Positions 1 to 8,422 of a stretch of 64,000 bases of DNA are shown here, one piece after another (within the stretch, counting starts at the first letter, position 1; every line of letters begins with the position of its first letter). A program made the position numbers and the translations under genes. Below the pieces are notes generated by a model. That model saw only the letters and a list, made by a program, of their open reading frames with translations, had not been told where the DNA came from and did no database searches. Origin of the DNA: Rhodospirillales bacterium (lineage in GTDB: Bacteria; Pseudomonadota; Alphaproteobacteria; Rhodospirillales; Shumkoniaceae); assembly GCA_018432935.1 (NCBI GenBank), contig JAHDSF010000002.1, positions 1-64,000 on the forward strand, in the 5' to 3' direction.

Positions 1-2
1 CC

Positions 3-218
3 GCTCCGCCTGGCGCTCGGGGGCCGCTCCACGGCGCGCGGGTCCCCCCTATGGACTCCGGGGACGACCCGCAGAACATCGTCAACAGGGTGGGTCAGTT
101 CTTCATGTCGTCAGAGGATCAGTTCCTGGTGTCGGTTGACATTTCGTGGGCAACGGGAGGACCAAATGGCAGAGTCGAGCGAGGCGCACCGCGCAAAAAG
201 GAAGAGGCGCTACAATGA
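3..218 (+). CDS. Possible 3' end of an upstream gene (partial)
   Basis: A reading frame is open from the left window edge for about 72 codons and stops at 216-218. An ATG at 51 lies in frame, but the frame is also open before it, so this may be the tail of a gene starting outside the window. I recognise no domain. It would overlap the better-supported gene starting at 166 by 53 bases. In GC-rich DNA a frame this short can be open by chance, so the call is weak. Confidence 0.22.
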   Translation, partial: APPGARGPLHGARVPPMDSGDDPQNIVNRVGQFFMSSEDQFLVSVDISWATGGPNGRVERGAPRKKEEALQ

Positions 219-669
219 GCGGTCGGACCTCGAAAAGCTGCAGTCACAGTGGAACAAGTTGTCCGGGCTTCACCTACGCGACGAGCCGTCGGCGGCAATC
301 GTCAGATGCTCGACGGCTGCGGAGATCGCCGCCAACTACGCCATAAGGCGCGAATGGGCGCGGCGGACAGATTTCGATGCAGCCATTGTTGACCAATTTC
401 TCCTCTGGGCGAACGGCCTGCGCGGCAAGATCGATAGGCTGTTCGTGCCGATCTACTTTGCACACCCGAAGAAGAGTCAAACCGCCAAGGCGCTGATTTT
501 GTCCGCGGAGAAGATCAACAAAGTTCGTAACGAGGTTGTGCATCAAGGTCGTTTCAGCAACCGAGGCGAGGCCGAGGAAATCATCGCTGAGGCAAAGCGC
601 TTTATTGATACGATCGTCAGCCTATCGGTGCCCGGCTTTGATATCCAGGACCGGAAGCGCAGCGAATGA
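166..669 (+). CDS. HEPN-like small protein of unknown function
   Basis: The protein has 167 residues. I chose the ATG at 166 because GGGAGG lies just upstream; an in-frame start at 136 has no such site. The N terminus is very basic (RAKRKRRY). Near residues 130-140 the sequence KVRNEVVHQG has the R-N-x3-H spacing typical of HEPN-fold RNases and DUF4145-like proteins, and the remainder looks helical. HEPN proteins are common in toxin-antitoxin and anti-phage loci, and this gene lies tail to tail with the Qat operon. The HEPN assignment rests on one motif and overall helical character. A nuclease role is inference, and I see no obvious antitoxin partner beside it. Confidence 0.6.
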   Translation: MAESSEAHRAKRKRRYNERSDLEKLQSQWNKLSGLHLRDEPSAAIVRCSTAAEIAANYAIRREWARRTDFDAAIVDQFLLWANGLRGKIDRLFVPIYFAHPKKSQTAKALILSAEKINKVRNEVVHQGRFSNRGEAEEIIAEAKRFIDTIVSLSVPGFDIQDRKRSE

Positions 670-905
670 CAGGGCGAGCGCCCAACCCTGTACAACGTCG
701 ATCGGGACGTAAACCCGCGCTCGGCCACGACTGCCATCGGCAGCCGTCGGCGTCGGCGGGCATCATGGATATCCGCCCCAAGCTTACGCAGGGCGTGCCG
801 CCACTGCGGCGGGGGGATTGTGAGTGGGCATTTTGAGACCTTCGCACTACAGAACCGGGAAATATGTAGTACGAAATTTACAGTTTTTGCGAGCCTTCCT
901 GGGCG

Positions 906-1661
906 CTAAGCAAGCAGAGAGCGAAGGTTTGATATTACCAGCTTGGTGACGGCCTCGACGGGGAGGTTCCGGACGTCGGCGATCGCGGCGACGGTGGTTC
1001 TCACGTCAGTGGGCTCGCTGGGACGTCCGTCAATCTGCGTGAAGGGGCCATCCGTCTCTGTCAGGATCCGATCGATCGGCAATTCGGTGACGACGGCGCG
1101 TCCTCGATCTGAACGGGTCATATCAGCATTGACGGAGAAATAACATCCTAGCGCCGCCGCACGTCGAGCCTCGCTTTTGCTCCCGCTGAACCAGTGGAGC
1201 ACAACGGCGCCGCGGTCCTGCGGCAGATATCGTTCGATCATATCGAGCACCGCCGGAACGCTCCTCACACTATGGACGGTGAGAATCTTGCCGCCGGCTT
1301 CTGCGCATCGCTCGAGAACACCGCGGAACACATGCTCTTGGGCGTCCAGCGATTTGTAGAAGCGCGGACCTGCGTCGAGGCCGACTTCGCCGACGTAACG
1401 TGTCTCAGACAGCAGGCGCTCCCACAGCAGCAGCTCGCCGGCCCGTTCTGCCACGAGCTGCGGATGCAAGCCGAGTGCAGCGCGCACGAAGCGGGTGTGA
1501 CGCGTGAGCTCGTGGTTGCGCGCCCATGCCTTCGGAGTTGTCGTGACGGTCAGCGTATAGATCCGAGCGGCTTCTGTCCTTGCGATCGCGGCCTCAATGT
1601 CGGGATAGAGGTCGAGATGGCAATGGAAATCCACGCCGATGGCCTGAACGTTCTCGGTCAT
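906..1661 (-). CDS. qatD: QatD, TatD-family metal-dependent hydrolase
   Basis: This is a 251-residue TatD-like amidohydrolase/DNase. The family metal ligands are visible: DFHCHLD at residues 11-17, a GEVGLD block near 92-97 and an ETDGPF block near 203. The family forms a TIM barrel that hydrolyses phosphoester bonds, often in DNA. It is the last gene of a four-gene operon, and its ATG overlaps the qatC stop by four bases, implying translational coupling. The order KAP ATPase, unknown protein, QueC-like protein, TatD protein is the defining order of the QatABCD anti-phage system, so the system name comes from context as well as motif. The protein appears full length. Confidence 0.9.
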   Translation of the reverse strand: MTENVQAIGVDFHCHLDLYPDIEAAIARTEAARIYTLTVTTTPKAWARNHELTRHTRFVRAALGLHPQLVAERAGELLLWERLLSETRYVGEVGLDAGPRFYKSLDAQEHVFRGVLERCAEAGGKILTVHSVRSVPAVLDMIERYLPQDRGAVVLHWFSGSKSEARRAAALGCYFSVNADMTRSDRGRAVVTELPIDRILTETDGPFTQIDGRPSEPTDVRTTVAAIADVRNLPVEAVTKLVISNLRSLLA

Positions 1662-3028
1662 CCCGGCCGCGTCCTCACACCCGCCAGGAGTGCGCCGACT
1701 TCTTCGAGGCCGCGCCAGTAGACGCCGGCGAGAGCCGCTTGCCGGGCCGGCGATTCATCAAAGAGCGGGCCGGGTTTGTGGATAAGAATTGGCGCCAGTG
1801 CCGGTCGGGCGCGAAGTCGCTCGATCGCGAGCTGGAAGGAGCGAATCTGGACGCCTTCTGACTGGCGTGTGTCGAGCGCGCGAGCGGTGAGGTCATCGAC
1901 CGTATAGACGGTCGGATCTGGATCAGGATGGAGGCCGGCGACGAGTGCAGCCCGCCTGATGAGACAAGGAAGGCAATAGCCGCAATGCTGTGTGCCCAGG
2001 CCCTGCCAGCGTCCCTTGCTCGGGGACGCGCAGGACAGCGATGAGGGTACGAGGCGACGCAGCAACGCGCCGTTGGCGCAGGCCGCGGCCATCTCGCCCT
2101 TGGTCTTATCCCAATAGGGATTTTCGATCCTGCCATTCACGCCGAGGCCATGGAGCGCGTCATTCCAGCGGGCGATATAGAAAGGATGGGTGGTGCGTGT
2201 GCTCAGTGCGCCAAGACGCAAAGGATCGAGCGGCACATTGACGGCGATGAGGCCGTTCTCGGGGACTTTCAGGGTGAACGGCGCGTCGAGGCCGCTGCCG
2301 GCAAAGACGCCGAGGGCGAAGAACAAGAACGATCTGCCGCGGGTCGTCTTCTCTCCGCCCGAACCACGGACGAAGCCGTCCGGGAATGCCATCCAGAGGC
2401 GTAAGCGATCAAAGGCGCGGCCTCGGTAGTGGGTCTTCAACGCGTCGAAAATGGTCGATTGCGCATCGCTGGTCGCGCCTTCACCGGCGTGACTGATGAG
2501 AAGCGGTGTGCAGCCGTTCTCCAGGGCGTCGATCGCGCCGATGAGACTGTCGAGACCGCCCGAGAAGAGGGCGATGTCGTCGAAGGGAGGGCCAATTAGC
2601 CGAGGAGGGCGTGCTGGTGCGATTCTGGCGAAGCGGCGTGGTCGGGCGCGAAACGCGATTGACCAGCGGTCGCCCGTGAGAAAGTTCAGCATCCGGACGA
2701 AGGTTGACGCGACAGCCGTCCATCGATCGGGATCGGCAACCGGAACGATCAGCCGGATTTCGCGGGTCCAACCATCCTGCGATTCGCTCGCTCGCGAAAT
2801 TCGAGTGTCGGCAGCGTGGACGTGGGCCGCTAGTACCAGGATGTCCACGCCGATCTCCGAGGGATGAACACCGAGCCGCGACAGATCGGCGATCGCGCGG
2901 CCGATCCCGTGATCGAATGTTCGTTCGCCGGCGATCAGATCGAGGCGCGTTTCGACTTCCCCATCGCCGAGAGCGAAGCGGCCTCGGTCGCCTGGACCGT
3001 ATCGGCCTATGATGGCGTGTCTCCTCAT
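1658..3028 (-). CDS. qatC: QatC, QueC-like protein of the Qat defence system
   Basis: This 456-residue protein has an N-terminal extension of about 145 residues followed by a QueC-like domain. The PP-loop nucleotide-binding motif SGGLDS lies near residue 150, and a zinc-binding CGYCLPC cluster near residue 345, as in 7-cyano-7-deazaguanine synthases. In queuosine synthesis QueC makes preQ0, but no other queuosine genes are present, and in Qat operons the QueC homologue serves phage defence instead. Its start overlaps the end of qatB and its end overlaps qatD, each by four bases. The biochemical activity of QatC, probably an ATP-dependent modification or conjugation, is inferred from the family. 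Confidence 0.92.
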   Translation of the reverse strand: MRRHAIIGRYGPGDRGRFALGDGEVETRLDLIAGERTFDHGIGRAIADLSRLGVHPSEIGVDILVLAAHVHAADTRISRASESQDGWTREIRLIVPVADPDRWTAVASTFVRMLNFLTGDRWSIAFRARPRRFARIAPARPPRLIGPPFDDIALFSGGLDSLIGAIDALENGCTPLLISHAGEGATSDAQSTIFDALKTHYRGRAFDRLRLWMAFPDGFVRGSGGEKTTRGRSFLFFALGVFAGSGLDAPFTLKVPENGLIAVNVPLDPLRLGALSTRTTHPFYIARWNDALHGLGVNGRIENPYWDKTKGEMAAACANGALLRRLVPSSLSCASPSKGRWQGLGTQHCGYCLPCLIRRAALVAGLHPDPDPTVYTVDDLTARALDTRQSEGVQIRSFQLAIERLRARPALAPILIHKPGPLFDESPARQAALAGVYWRGLEEVGALLAGVRTRPG

Positions 3029-3891
3029 GCGCCCTCCGCTTCGGCGTCGCCCATGATCTGCAGGATTCCGAATGCCTGCTCGTAGATGCGTCCGACAAAC
3101 TGGAGCACGCGGTCGGGCGTCAGCGCGGCAGCCGCGGCGCGGGCAGCCGTAAGCGCGTCGGCCACCCCGCGCCGGATGAAGTCGTTCAACTGCGCCTGCA
3201 CGCGCGCGGCTTCCCGACTGTCCGACGGCAAGGTGATCGTCTTCGCCCCGATGTCGTTGCAGAGTCGTGCTTCGATCGCGTTGGTCGCATAGAGCTCGAA
3301 AACGGTCTGCATCTGGTCGGAGGTGAGCCCATCGAGGTCGGTTATGCCCGCACCGGCGAGGTCCGTGATCGTTTCGATAAATGCTTCGCGTGCGATGCCT
3401 TCATCAATCGAACCGCCATCAGGACACACATAGTCTGCTAAACCGAGAAAGATCTCTTCGATTGGGCGACCTGCGAGAGCGCCGAGGTCGAGTGCGCGAA
3501 GGGCTTCGGTCGCTCCGCGCGCAACGGCGTCCGAGAGGAAGCCAAGCAGGCGGCTGCCGGCGCCGCGTGCCGATCCCATCCTCGCGGCTGCTGTGCGTGC
3601 CCCACCCGACGATGAGCCGACATAGTGCGATACCGCTCGCCCGAGGCTCCTGCGGTCGCTGCCGCCCGAACCAGCGAAACGCGAGAAGTTGTTGCGAGCT
3701 GTTGAAAAGCGCGTGGGATCGGCGACCGGCGGTATGGGCGGTCGCGCCGGCGGTGCCGGAGGAGCAGCTGGTAGGCCACCATCGGGTGGCGCCCCGTCTG
3801 GAGCAGCGGGCTGTGCGCCGTCATCGCCGAGCCAGCTCGGAACGAGTGGCGTCCCGCCACCCTGGCCACCGAATGCGCTAGAGGTGCCCAT
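3025..3891 (-). CDS. qatB: QatB, component of the Qat defence system
   Basis: This 288-residue protein has a Gly/Pro/Ala-rich, probably disordered N terminus of about 60 residues, containing runs such as PPAPPARPPIPP. A helical region follows with FLGLADYVCPDGG near 150 and ARVQAQLNDFIRRGVADAL in the C-terminal half. No catalytic motif is visible. It is assigned by position between a KAP ATPase and a QueC-like protein, and by the Pro/Gly-rich head, which recalls other QatB proteins. The start codon overlaps the qatA stop as ATGA at 3891, and the 3' end overlaps qatC, so production is coupled. The flexible N terminus could be a site recognised by QatC, but that is inference. Confidence 0.85.
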   Translation of the reverse strand: MGTSSAFGGQGGGTPLVPSWLGDDGAQPAAPDGAPPDGGLPAAPPAPPARPPIPPVADPTRFSTARNNFSRFAGSGGSDRRSLGRAVSHYVGSSSGGARTAAARMGSARGAGSRLLGFLSDAVARGATEALRALDLGALAGRPIEEIFLGLADYVCPDGGSIDEGIAREAFIETITDLAGAGITDLDGLTSDQMQTVFELYATNAIEARLCNDIGAKTITLPSDSREAARVQAQLNDFIRRGVADALTAARAAAAALTPDRVLQFVGRIYEQAFGILQIMGDAEAEGA

Positions 3892-5921
3892 CAGCGGACT
3901 CCCTTGCGAGTGCGAAGGACACCCATGGCTGCCACCTTGAGCATCGCGCCGCCTTCCTTGCCCCAGATCTGAAGAAGGCGATCGAAGAGTTGGGTCGCAT
4001 CGCTGTCCTTGAGAACACCCTCCCAGCCGCTACAGACCCATGGCCCGAGACGATCTCGTGGAAGCGCTTCAAGGAAGTCGACGAGACTGCTTTGCAGGGT
4101 CGGGTGAGCCCTGACGAGAACGGCTAGACCGGCGGCGCCAGGCGGCTCGATGTCGAAGCTGTCCCCACCGACGATGCGGCCGCGCACTGCTTCGAAGACT
4201 TGCGCGGCTTCGGGTGGGGCGAGGCGCTTCAGATCGGCTTCGAGGCCCTGCACCGCCAATTTTCCGCCGAAGAGCTGCTCGACAACGGCGGCCAAGTGGC
4301 CGAGCACGGAGGCTGCGCCGAAATAATCCTTCCGGTCCTTGGCGACGAAGAGGTAGGGGCGGAGATCCTCGCCGCCGGTCGCGGTCGGCACCGCCGCCCA
4401 GGCCTTGATCGCGGGGGACGACAGCCATTCGCTCAGCAGGGCGCTGTCAGTCGATTTCGCGGCTTCCGGTTTGAGCGCCGGCTTCACGGCATCGTCGGCC
4501 TTCGCAGAGGCCTTCTTCGGCTTAACCGCGGGTTTCGTGTCTTCCTTGGCGATCGCGGCCTCGAGTACCGACAGGTCCGGGCATTTTCCATCCGCTGCTG
4601 CTGCTGCGGCCGCCGCGATCTGATCGAAGAGGCGGGGGAGGAACCGCTCGGCGAGCATGAGTTTTGCGAGCACCGGCAGCTTCACGTCCTCCCCGAACCC
4701 CCGTGCTTCGGCGGTGCGCTGCCGCAGGACAAGCGTGTTGAGGAAGCGCTTGATCTGACGCGGGTTGCCCTTGGTGCCGCTTGCCAGGATCGGTCCGATC
4801 TGATCGCTGAGCGCCAACGCATTATTGGCGCGCGAAGCCTTGTCGCCGAGTGCGGCTCTGACGGTGGCCGCATCGAGCGCTCCCGTGGTCCATGGACGCT
4901 TCAGCCGTTCACGAGCCACCTTGATCAAAGCGTTGAATGCGGCGTCGTTCTCGCCGAGTTCGGCGCCGACGAGGAGGAGCGTTACGTAGATGCGTGTTTC
5001 CGTGTCGCCGAGCGCCGGGATGCGGAAGGGCACCTGGATGAGCTTCTCAAGGTAGTTCCGGGCGTATGTCTGCGGGCCGGTGGTGTCTGGCAGGTCGGGG
5101 AAGTGCTTGCGCACTGCATATTCGATCATGGCTTCGTCGGCGGCGACGACGAAGGCGGTGCGCGACGTGAAGACGAAGAGACGCACGGCTTCCAAGGTCT
5201 CGATCGCAGTGTCGGGCAGGCAGCGATCCAGGTCGTCGATCAGTACAACGAGCTGCTCGACGCCGGCTTTCTCGAGGAGATCGTCGAAGGCCTTCCGGAA
5301 TGCGTTGATCTCCTCGGGCACATTGGTCGAGTCGCCTTCACCCTTCGGCTTCAACAGACCCTTCACGCCTTCGACGGCGGCTTCGAGGCTATCCTTGGTG
5401 GCGAGCTTTGTCGGATCGGCGAGGAAGCCTTCCAATGTACCTACAATGGTCTGGATCTGATCGGGTGTAGGGATGCCGGCGAAGGCGGTGAACGCGAGCC
5501 CGCCGGCTTTCTTCGCCACCTTGAGCCAGTCGATCCGACGAAAGACATCCTTCACCGCTTCGCCCGCCTTGGTGAGAGCGGGGCGCTTTTCGATGAGGCC
5601 GGTAACGATGCCCTCGATGAGGGCGATTTTGGCGTCTTCGAATCCCTGGAAGCGCCAACCGTTGAACTTCAGGCAGAGGACCTTCGCCTCGCCATCGAAG
5701 CCCGCCTCGATCATTTCCAGCACGCTAGATTTGCCGGCGCCCCAATCGCCATGCACACCAACGGTCACTGGTTGATCGGGTCGGTCGCGGAGGAGCTCTC
5801 TGATGGTTGCTGCGATCGCCTCATTATTGAGAAGGTCGACCTTAGTCTCGTTGTCTGTCAGGATCACCGGCTTGCCCCCCAAAGCTTCGGCAGCCGAAGG
5901 AGCCCCTCCTGGGGCCACCAC
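3891..5921 (-). CDS. qatA: QatA, KAP-family P-loop ATPase of the Qat defence system
   Basis: This KAP-type NTPase has up to 676 residues. The Walker A motif GDWGAGKSS lies near residue 55 and the KAP-specific Walker B segment VVLIDDLDRC near 220-230, followed by LPDTAIETLEAVRLF. The C-terminal half is helical with a Lys/Ala-rich linker (KPKKASAKADD). The longest frame starts with GTG at 5921. A second GTG at 5867 has GGGGGG a few bases upstream and leads straight into the conserved ILTDNE segment, so it may be the true start. It is first in the qatABCD operon, with four-base overlap to qatB. In Qat systems the ATPase is needed for protection and probably senses infection or assembles the complex. 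Confidence 0.92.
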   Translation of the reverse strand: MVAPGGAPSAAEALGGKPVILTDNETKVDLLNNEAIAATIRELLRDRPDQPVTVGVHGDWGAGKSSVLEMIEAGFDGEAKVLCLKFNGWRFQGFEDAKIALIEGIVTGLIEKRPALTKAGEAVKDVFRRIDWLKVAKKAGGLAFTAFAGIPTPDQIQTIVGTLEGFLADPTKLATKDSLEAAVEGVKGLLKPKGEGDSTNVPEEINAFRKAFDDLLEKAGVEQLVVLIDDLDRCLPDTAIETLEAVRLFVFTSRTAFVVAADEAMIEYAVRKHFPDLPDTTGPQTYARNYLEKLIQVPFRIPALGDTETRIYVTLLLVGAELGENDAAFNALIKVARERLKRPWTTGALDAATVRAALGDKASRANNALALSDQIGPILASGTKGNPRQIKRFLNTLVLRQRTAEARGFGEDVKLPVLAKLMLAERFLPRLFDQIAAAAAAAADGKCPDLSVLEAAIAKEDTKPAVKPKKASAKADDAVKPALKPEAAKSTDSALLSEWLSSPAIKAWAAVPTATGGEDLRPYLFVAKDRKDYFGAASVLGHLAAVVEQLFGGKLAVQGLEADLKRLAPPEAAQVFEAVRGRIVGGDSFDIEPPGAAGLAVLVRAHPTLQSSLVDFLEALPRDRLGPWVCSGWEGVLKDSDATQLFDRLLQIWGKEGGAMLKVAAMGVLRTRKGVR

Positions 5922-6182
5922 CCGTAGCGGCAGCTAAACTGCTTTCTTCGTGCTACGGATCTCTGGGTTGTGTAGCATGAAACCTACAATCTTTCCAGAC
6001 CGAGAAGTTCGGGCGCGAACCCCGGGCGTGCTGGGGAATGCGGCGTCGTCGCCCTTCGGGCCATTTCTGGATCGGGCTCGTCGCTGGGTTAGTCAGTGCT
6101 GTGCCGGCGCGACCGAAATCAGACGAGCAACCTGTGGATAACGAGCCGTGGTCTGGGCGGTCGTGGTGCTTGGTATTCGATC

Positions 6183-6764
6183 TTAGTGTGGACCGGGGCT
6201 CCACCCGACCCGAGCCAGGGTGTCGACGAGCGTGCTCCGAGCAATTCCGAAGGTGCGACACACCGCGGCCTTGCTCGTGCCTCCGTTCAAGGCGGCAATC
6301 ACCGCTTCCAGCTTTTCGGGGTTGACCGCCGTCGGGCGCCCCCCGCGCTTGCCGCGCCCCTTGGCCGCTGCCAGCCCCGCCATGATCCGCTCTCGTGTCA
6401 GAGCACGCTCGTACTGTGCCAGGGCGCCGAAGATCTGGAACAGCAGTTCGCCATGCGCGGTGTCGGTATTCATGCCTTCAGTCAGTGATCGAAACGCGAC
6501 ACCCTTCTCCCGTAGGCTAGCCACGACTTGAAGCAGGTGGGGCAGGGACCGCCCAAGTCGATCCAGCTTCCAGACGATGAGAGTGTCGCCCGGCTTTACG
6601 TAGTCGAGACAGCGTTGAAGGCCGGGCCGGTCGTCTCGAGCGCCGGACGCCTTGTCTTCGAATACGTGCCGCTCATCGACGCCTGCGGCGATCAGAGCAT
6701 CCCGTTGAAGAGCGGTCGATTGACGATCGCCGTCGGATGACACCCGCATGTATCCTAAGAGCAT
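6183..6764 (-). CDS. Serine recombinase (Tn3-type resolvase/invertase family)
   Basis: This 193-residue recombinase starts at the ATG at 6764, giving the classic N terminus LLGYMRVSSDGD with the catalytic serine at residue 9 or 10. Arginine-rich active-site segments (KLDRLGRSL) and the helix-E region FGALAQYERALTRERI follow. A C-terminal helix-turn-helix (SKAAVCRTFGIARSTL) should bind the recombination site. A longer in-frame start at 6839 would add 25 residues unlike the family. Resolvases of this size split cointegrates or invert DNA. Repeats upstream, listed separately, could be its res site. No Tn3-family transposase is nearby, so it may be a remnant or a dimer-resolution device of the island. 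Confidence 0.9.
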   Translation of the reverse strand: MLLGYMRVSSDGDRQSTALQRDALIAAGVDERHVFEDKASGARDDRPGLQRCLDYVKPGDTLIVWKLDRLGRSLPHLLQVVASLREKGVAFRSLTEGMNTDTAHGELLFQIFGALAQYERALTRERIMAGLAAAKGRGKRGGRPTAVNPEKLEAVIAALNGGTSKAAVCRTFGIARSTLVDTLARVGWSPGPH

Positions 6765-6898
6765 GTCGGAAAACCCGCCTGGCTGCCATTTCCGTACAAC
6801 ATAGTATTCCGGCAGTGTTTTCCGTACAGAAATCGTCAAGAGCAGCCAGCGTCATCTGGTCTTCGGGCCGATGCGTCGGAAAACAGGTGTTTTCCGAC
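6765..6898 (-). promoter_or_regulatory. Candidate res/crossover site and promoter of the resolvase
   Basis: The DNA upstream of the resolvase holds three copies of a GTCGGAAAAC half-site. Two form a perfect inverted repeat with 11-base arms and a two-base centre (6875-6885 and 6888-6898), and the third abuts the start codon (6765-6774). Between them TTTCCGTACA occurs twice, 30 bases apart (6789-6798 and 6819-6828). Several dyads over about 130 bases upstream of a resolvase gene match the organisation of res sites, which also repress the gene. The repeats are directly visible; their function is inferred. Confidence 0.5.
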
Positions 6899-6939
6899 TG
6901 GCTGCAGCCGTGCGGCGTAGCGCAGCGACCTGTTCTCCA

Positions 6940-6991
6940 TTGAACCAGAGTGGGCTGTACTGTATCGTATTACGAACGATACGTTACGAAC
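6940..6991 (+). promoter_or_regulatory. Promoter and operator-like repeat of the KfrA-like gene
   Basis: TTGAAC at 6940-6945 and TATCGT at 6963-6968 are separated by 17 bases and form a plausible promoter. The -10 is the left arm of an inverted repeat, GTATCGT (6962-6968) and ACGATAC (6976-6982). A direct repeat TTACGAAC at 6970-6977 and 6984-6991 overlaps it. KfrA proteins are known to repress their own promoters, so this is a likely self-operator 15-45 bases before the start codon. Confidence 0.5.
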
Positions 6992-7006
6992 ATATGTGGG
7001 GATCAG

Positions 7007-8023
7007 ATGCCACAGACCGCAAAAGTAACTCGGGAGAACGTCCGTGCCGCGTACGAGGCCATTATCGCGCGGGGAGAGAAGCCGACGCGAATGGCCATCA
7101 GGGCGGAACTTGGCGGCGGGAGCTACAGCACGATCAATCCATTCGTGCGAGAGTTGTTGGACGAGTTGGAGGGCGCGGCCAAGCAGCCGCCGGCATTCGA
7201 TTCTGACAGTCCGATGGAGATGCCGGAGATTCTGGCTCAGTCAATCAACAGCGCTAGGCTGGCGCTGGACGCTATTGGCCAAGGTATAATCTCCGCCATC
7301 AATACGGCCGTGACGGACGAGCGGCGCCGGGGACGCCTCGAACTGGATGCAGAGCGGGACTTGAATCAAAGTCGCCTCGATGAGGTCCAGGCGAGGCGTC
7401 GTGACGCAGAAGATGAGGTCGCGCAGTTTGCCGACGAAATTGGCCGGCTTGAGGCGGCGCGGGATGACTTGTCGGAACGCCTCAGCGTCGTGTCGGCAGA
7501 GAAGGAGCGCCTGGCACAGGACCTCAGCCTAGAGCGAGATCGGCATCGGTCGGCTCGCAATGAAGCCGAACGGCTGACCGCTGAGATGAATGCTCTCAAG
7601 CAGACGGTCTTGCTCGCAGACGACAGAGCGAAGACCGCTGAAGTCGGTAGGGATCAGGCCGAAAAGACAAGGATGGCAGCGGAGAAACGTGCCGAGGAGG
7701 CGGAGCGGAAGCACCAGGAAGCCGACGTCGAACGGAGACGCATCGCTCAGGAAGCTCGGAACGATCGTGAAAAGATGGAGAACACGATCCTTCTCCTGAC
7801 GAAGGAGCGAGACGAGGCTCGTGAAGCGCTGATCGAGGAGAAAGCTGGGACCAAGGCAATCAAAGCCGAGCTCACTGCCCGCATCGACGCACTTGTCGCC
7901 GAGCGAGGTGAGCTTTCTGCGAGACTTGAGTCGAGCATTGCCGAGGCGGGGCAGCTGAGCGAGCGTTTGGCCGCTGTTTCCCGAAATGGCGTTCAAAAAA
8001 GGGGCGGTAAGAACATTCGGTAG
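7007..8023 (+). CDS. KfrA-like DNA-binding coiled-coil protein
   Basis: This 338-residue protein starts at the ATG at 7007. Residues 5-60 (VTRENVRAAYEAIIARG, then GGSYSTINPFVREL) match the KfrA N-terminal DNA-binding domain. Residues 100-320 are an unbroken, highly charged coiled coil (repeats such as RDQAEKTRMAAEKRAEEAERK), ending in a basic tail. KfrA proteins of broad-host plasmids bind near their own promoter and polymerise, helping stable inheritance. A KfrA homologue here suggests the island once had plasmid-like or conjugative parts, or uses the protein as a nucleoid or regulatory scaffold. The promoter repeat upstream fits self-repression. An in-frame start at 6950 lies inside that repeat and was rejected. 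Confidence 0.85.
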   Translation: MPQTAKVTRENVRAAYEAIIARGEKPTRMAIRAELGGGSYSTINPFVRELLDELEGAAKQPPAFDSDSPMEMPEILAQSINSARLALDAIGQGIISAINTAVTDERRRGRLELDAERDLNQSRLDEVQARRRDAEDEVAQFADEIGRLEAARDDLSERLSVVSAEKERLAQDLSLERDRHRSARNEAERLTAEMNALKQTVLLADDRAKTAEVGRDQAEKTRMAAEKRAEEAERKHQEADVERRRIAQEARNDREKMENTILLLTKERDEAREALIEEKAGTKAIKAELTARIDALVAERGELSARLESSIAEAGQLSERLAAVSRNGVQKRGGKNIR

Positions 8024-8122
8024 TTCCTGCCAAAACTTTTCGTCATGAAAGAGAATTTGCTCCGGTGACGGGAAGATGCCACGCCTAGCGTTGTCGATCA
8101 TTCTCAGGTGATGGGGTCCAAC

Positions 8123-8383
8123 TCACGCGGATTTGGAGCGTACTTCGGGCGCCCTGGAAAAACGGACCCCCTCTCCTCGACCCGCCGCCGCCGGAATGAA
8201 TTCGATACCAGCTTCCTCAAGCACTGCCTTTATCCGCATGACGGTGCTCATCCGATGGTCCAAAGCGTGATCCGCTTCCAGATGTCGAATGGTGTTGATC
8301 GCGACTAGCGATTTTTCTGCGAGCACCGTTTGATGCCACCGCAGGAGAGATCGTGCAGCTCTGATCTGCGCGCCTGAAATCAT
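8123..8383 (-). CDS. Small XRE-type helix-turn-helix regulator
   Basis: This 86-residue protein is almost entirely one HTH domain. It opens with ISGAQIRAARSLLRWHQ, the usual first helix of single-domain alphaproteobacterial XRE regulators, and continues through TVLAEKSLVAINTIRHLE to a short C-terminal segment ending GVRFSRAPE. Such proteins bind DNA as dimers and usually repress nearby promoters. It is divergent from a ribbon-helix-helix gene at 8575, and the AT-rich gap between them has repeats that could be its operator. The target is inferred from position only. Confidence 0.85.
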   Translation of the reverse strand: MISGAQIRAARSLLRWHQTVLAEKSLVAINTIRHLEADHALDHRMSTVMRIKAVLEEAGIEFIPAAAGRGEGVRFSRAPEVRSKSA

Positions 8384-8422
8384 TTCGCCATGATGGTTCC
8401 TACAGCATAGAGATGGCCATGC

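Noticed and set aside
4200-5927. Long open frame (575 codons) on the plus strand across qatA
   Set aside because: It is antisense to a gene with clear Walker A and KAP motifs. Its translation has no recognisable domain, and such shadows are common in GC-rich codon-biased DNA.
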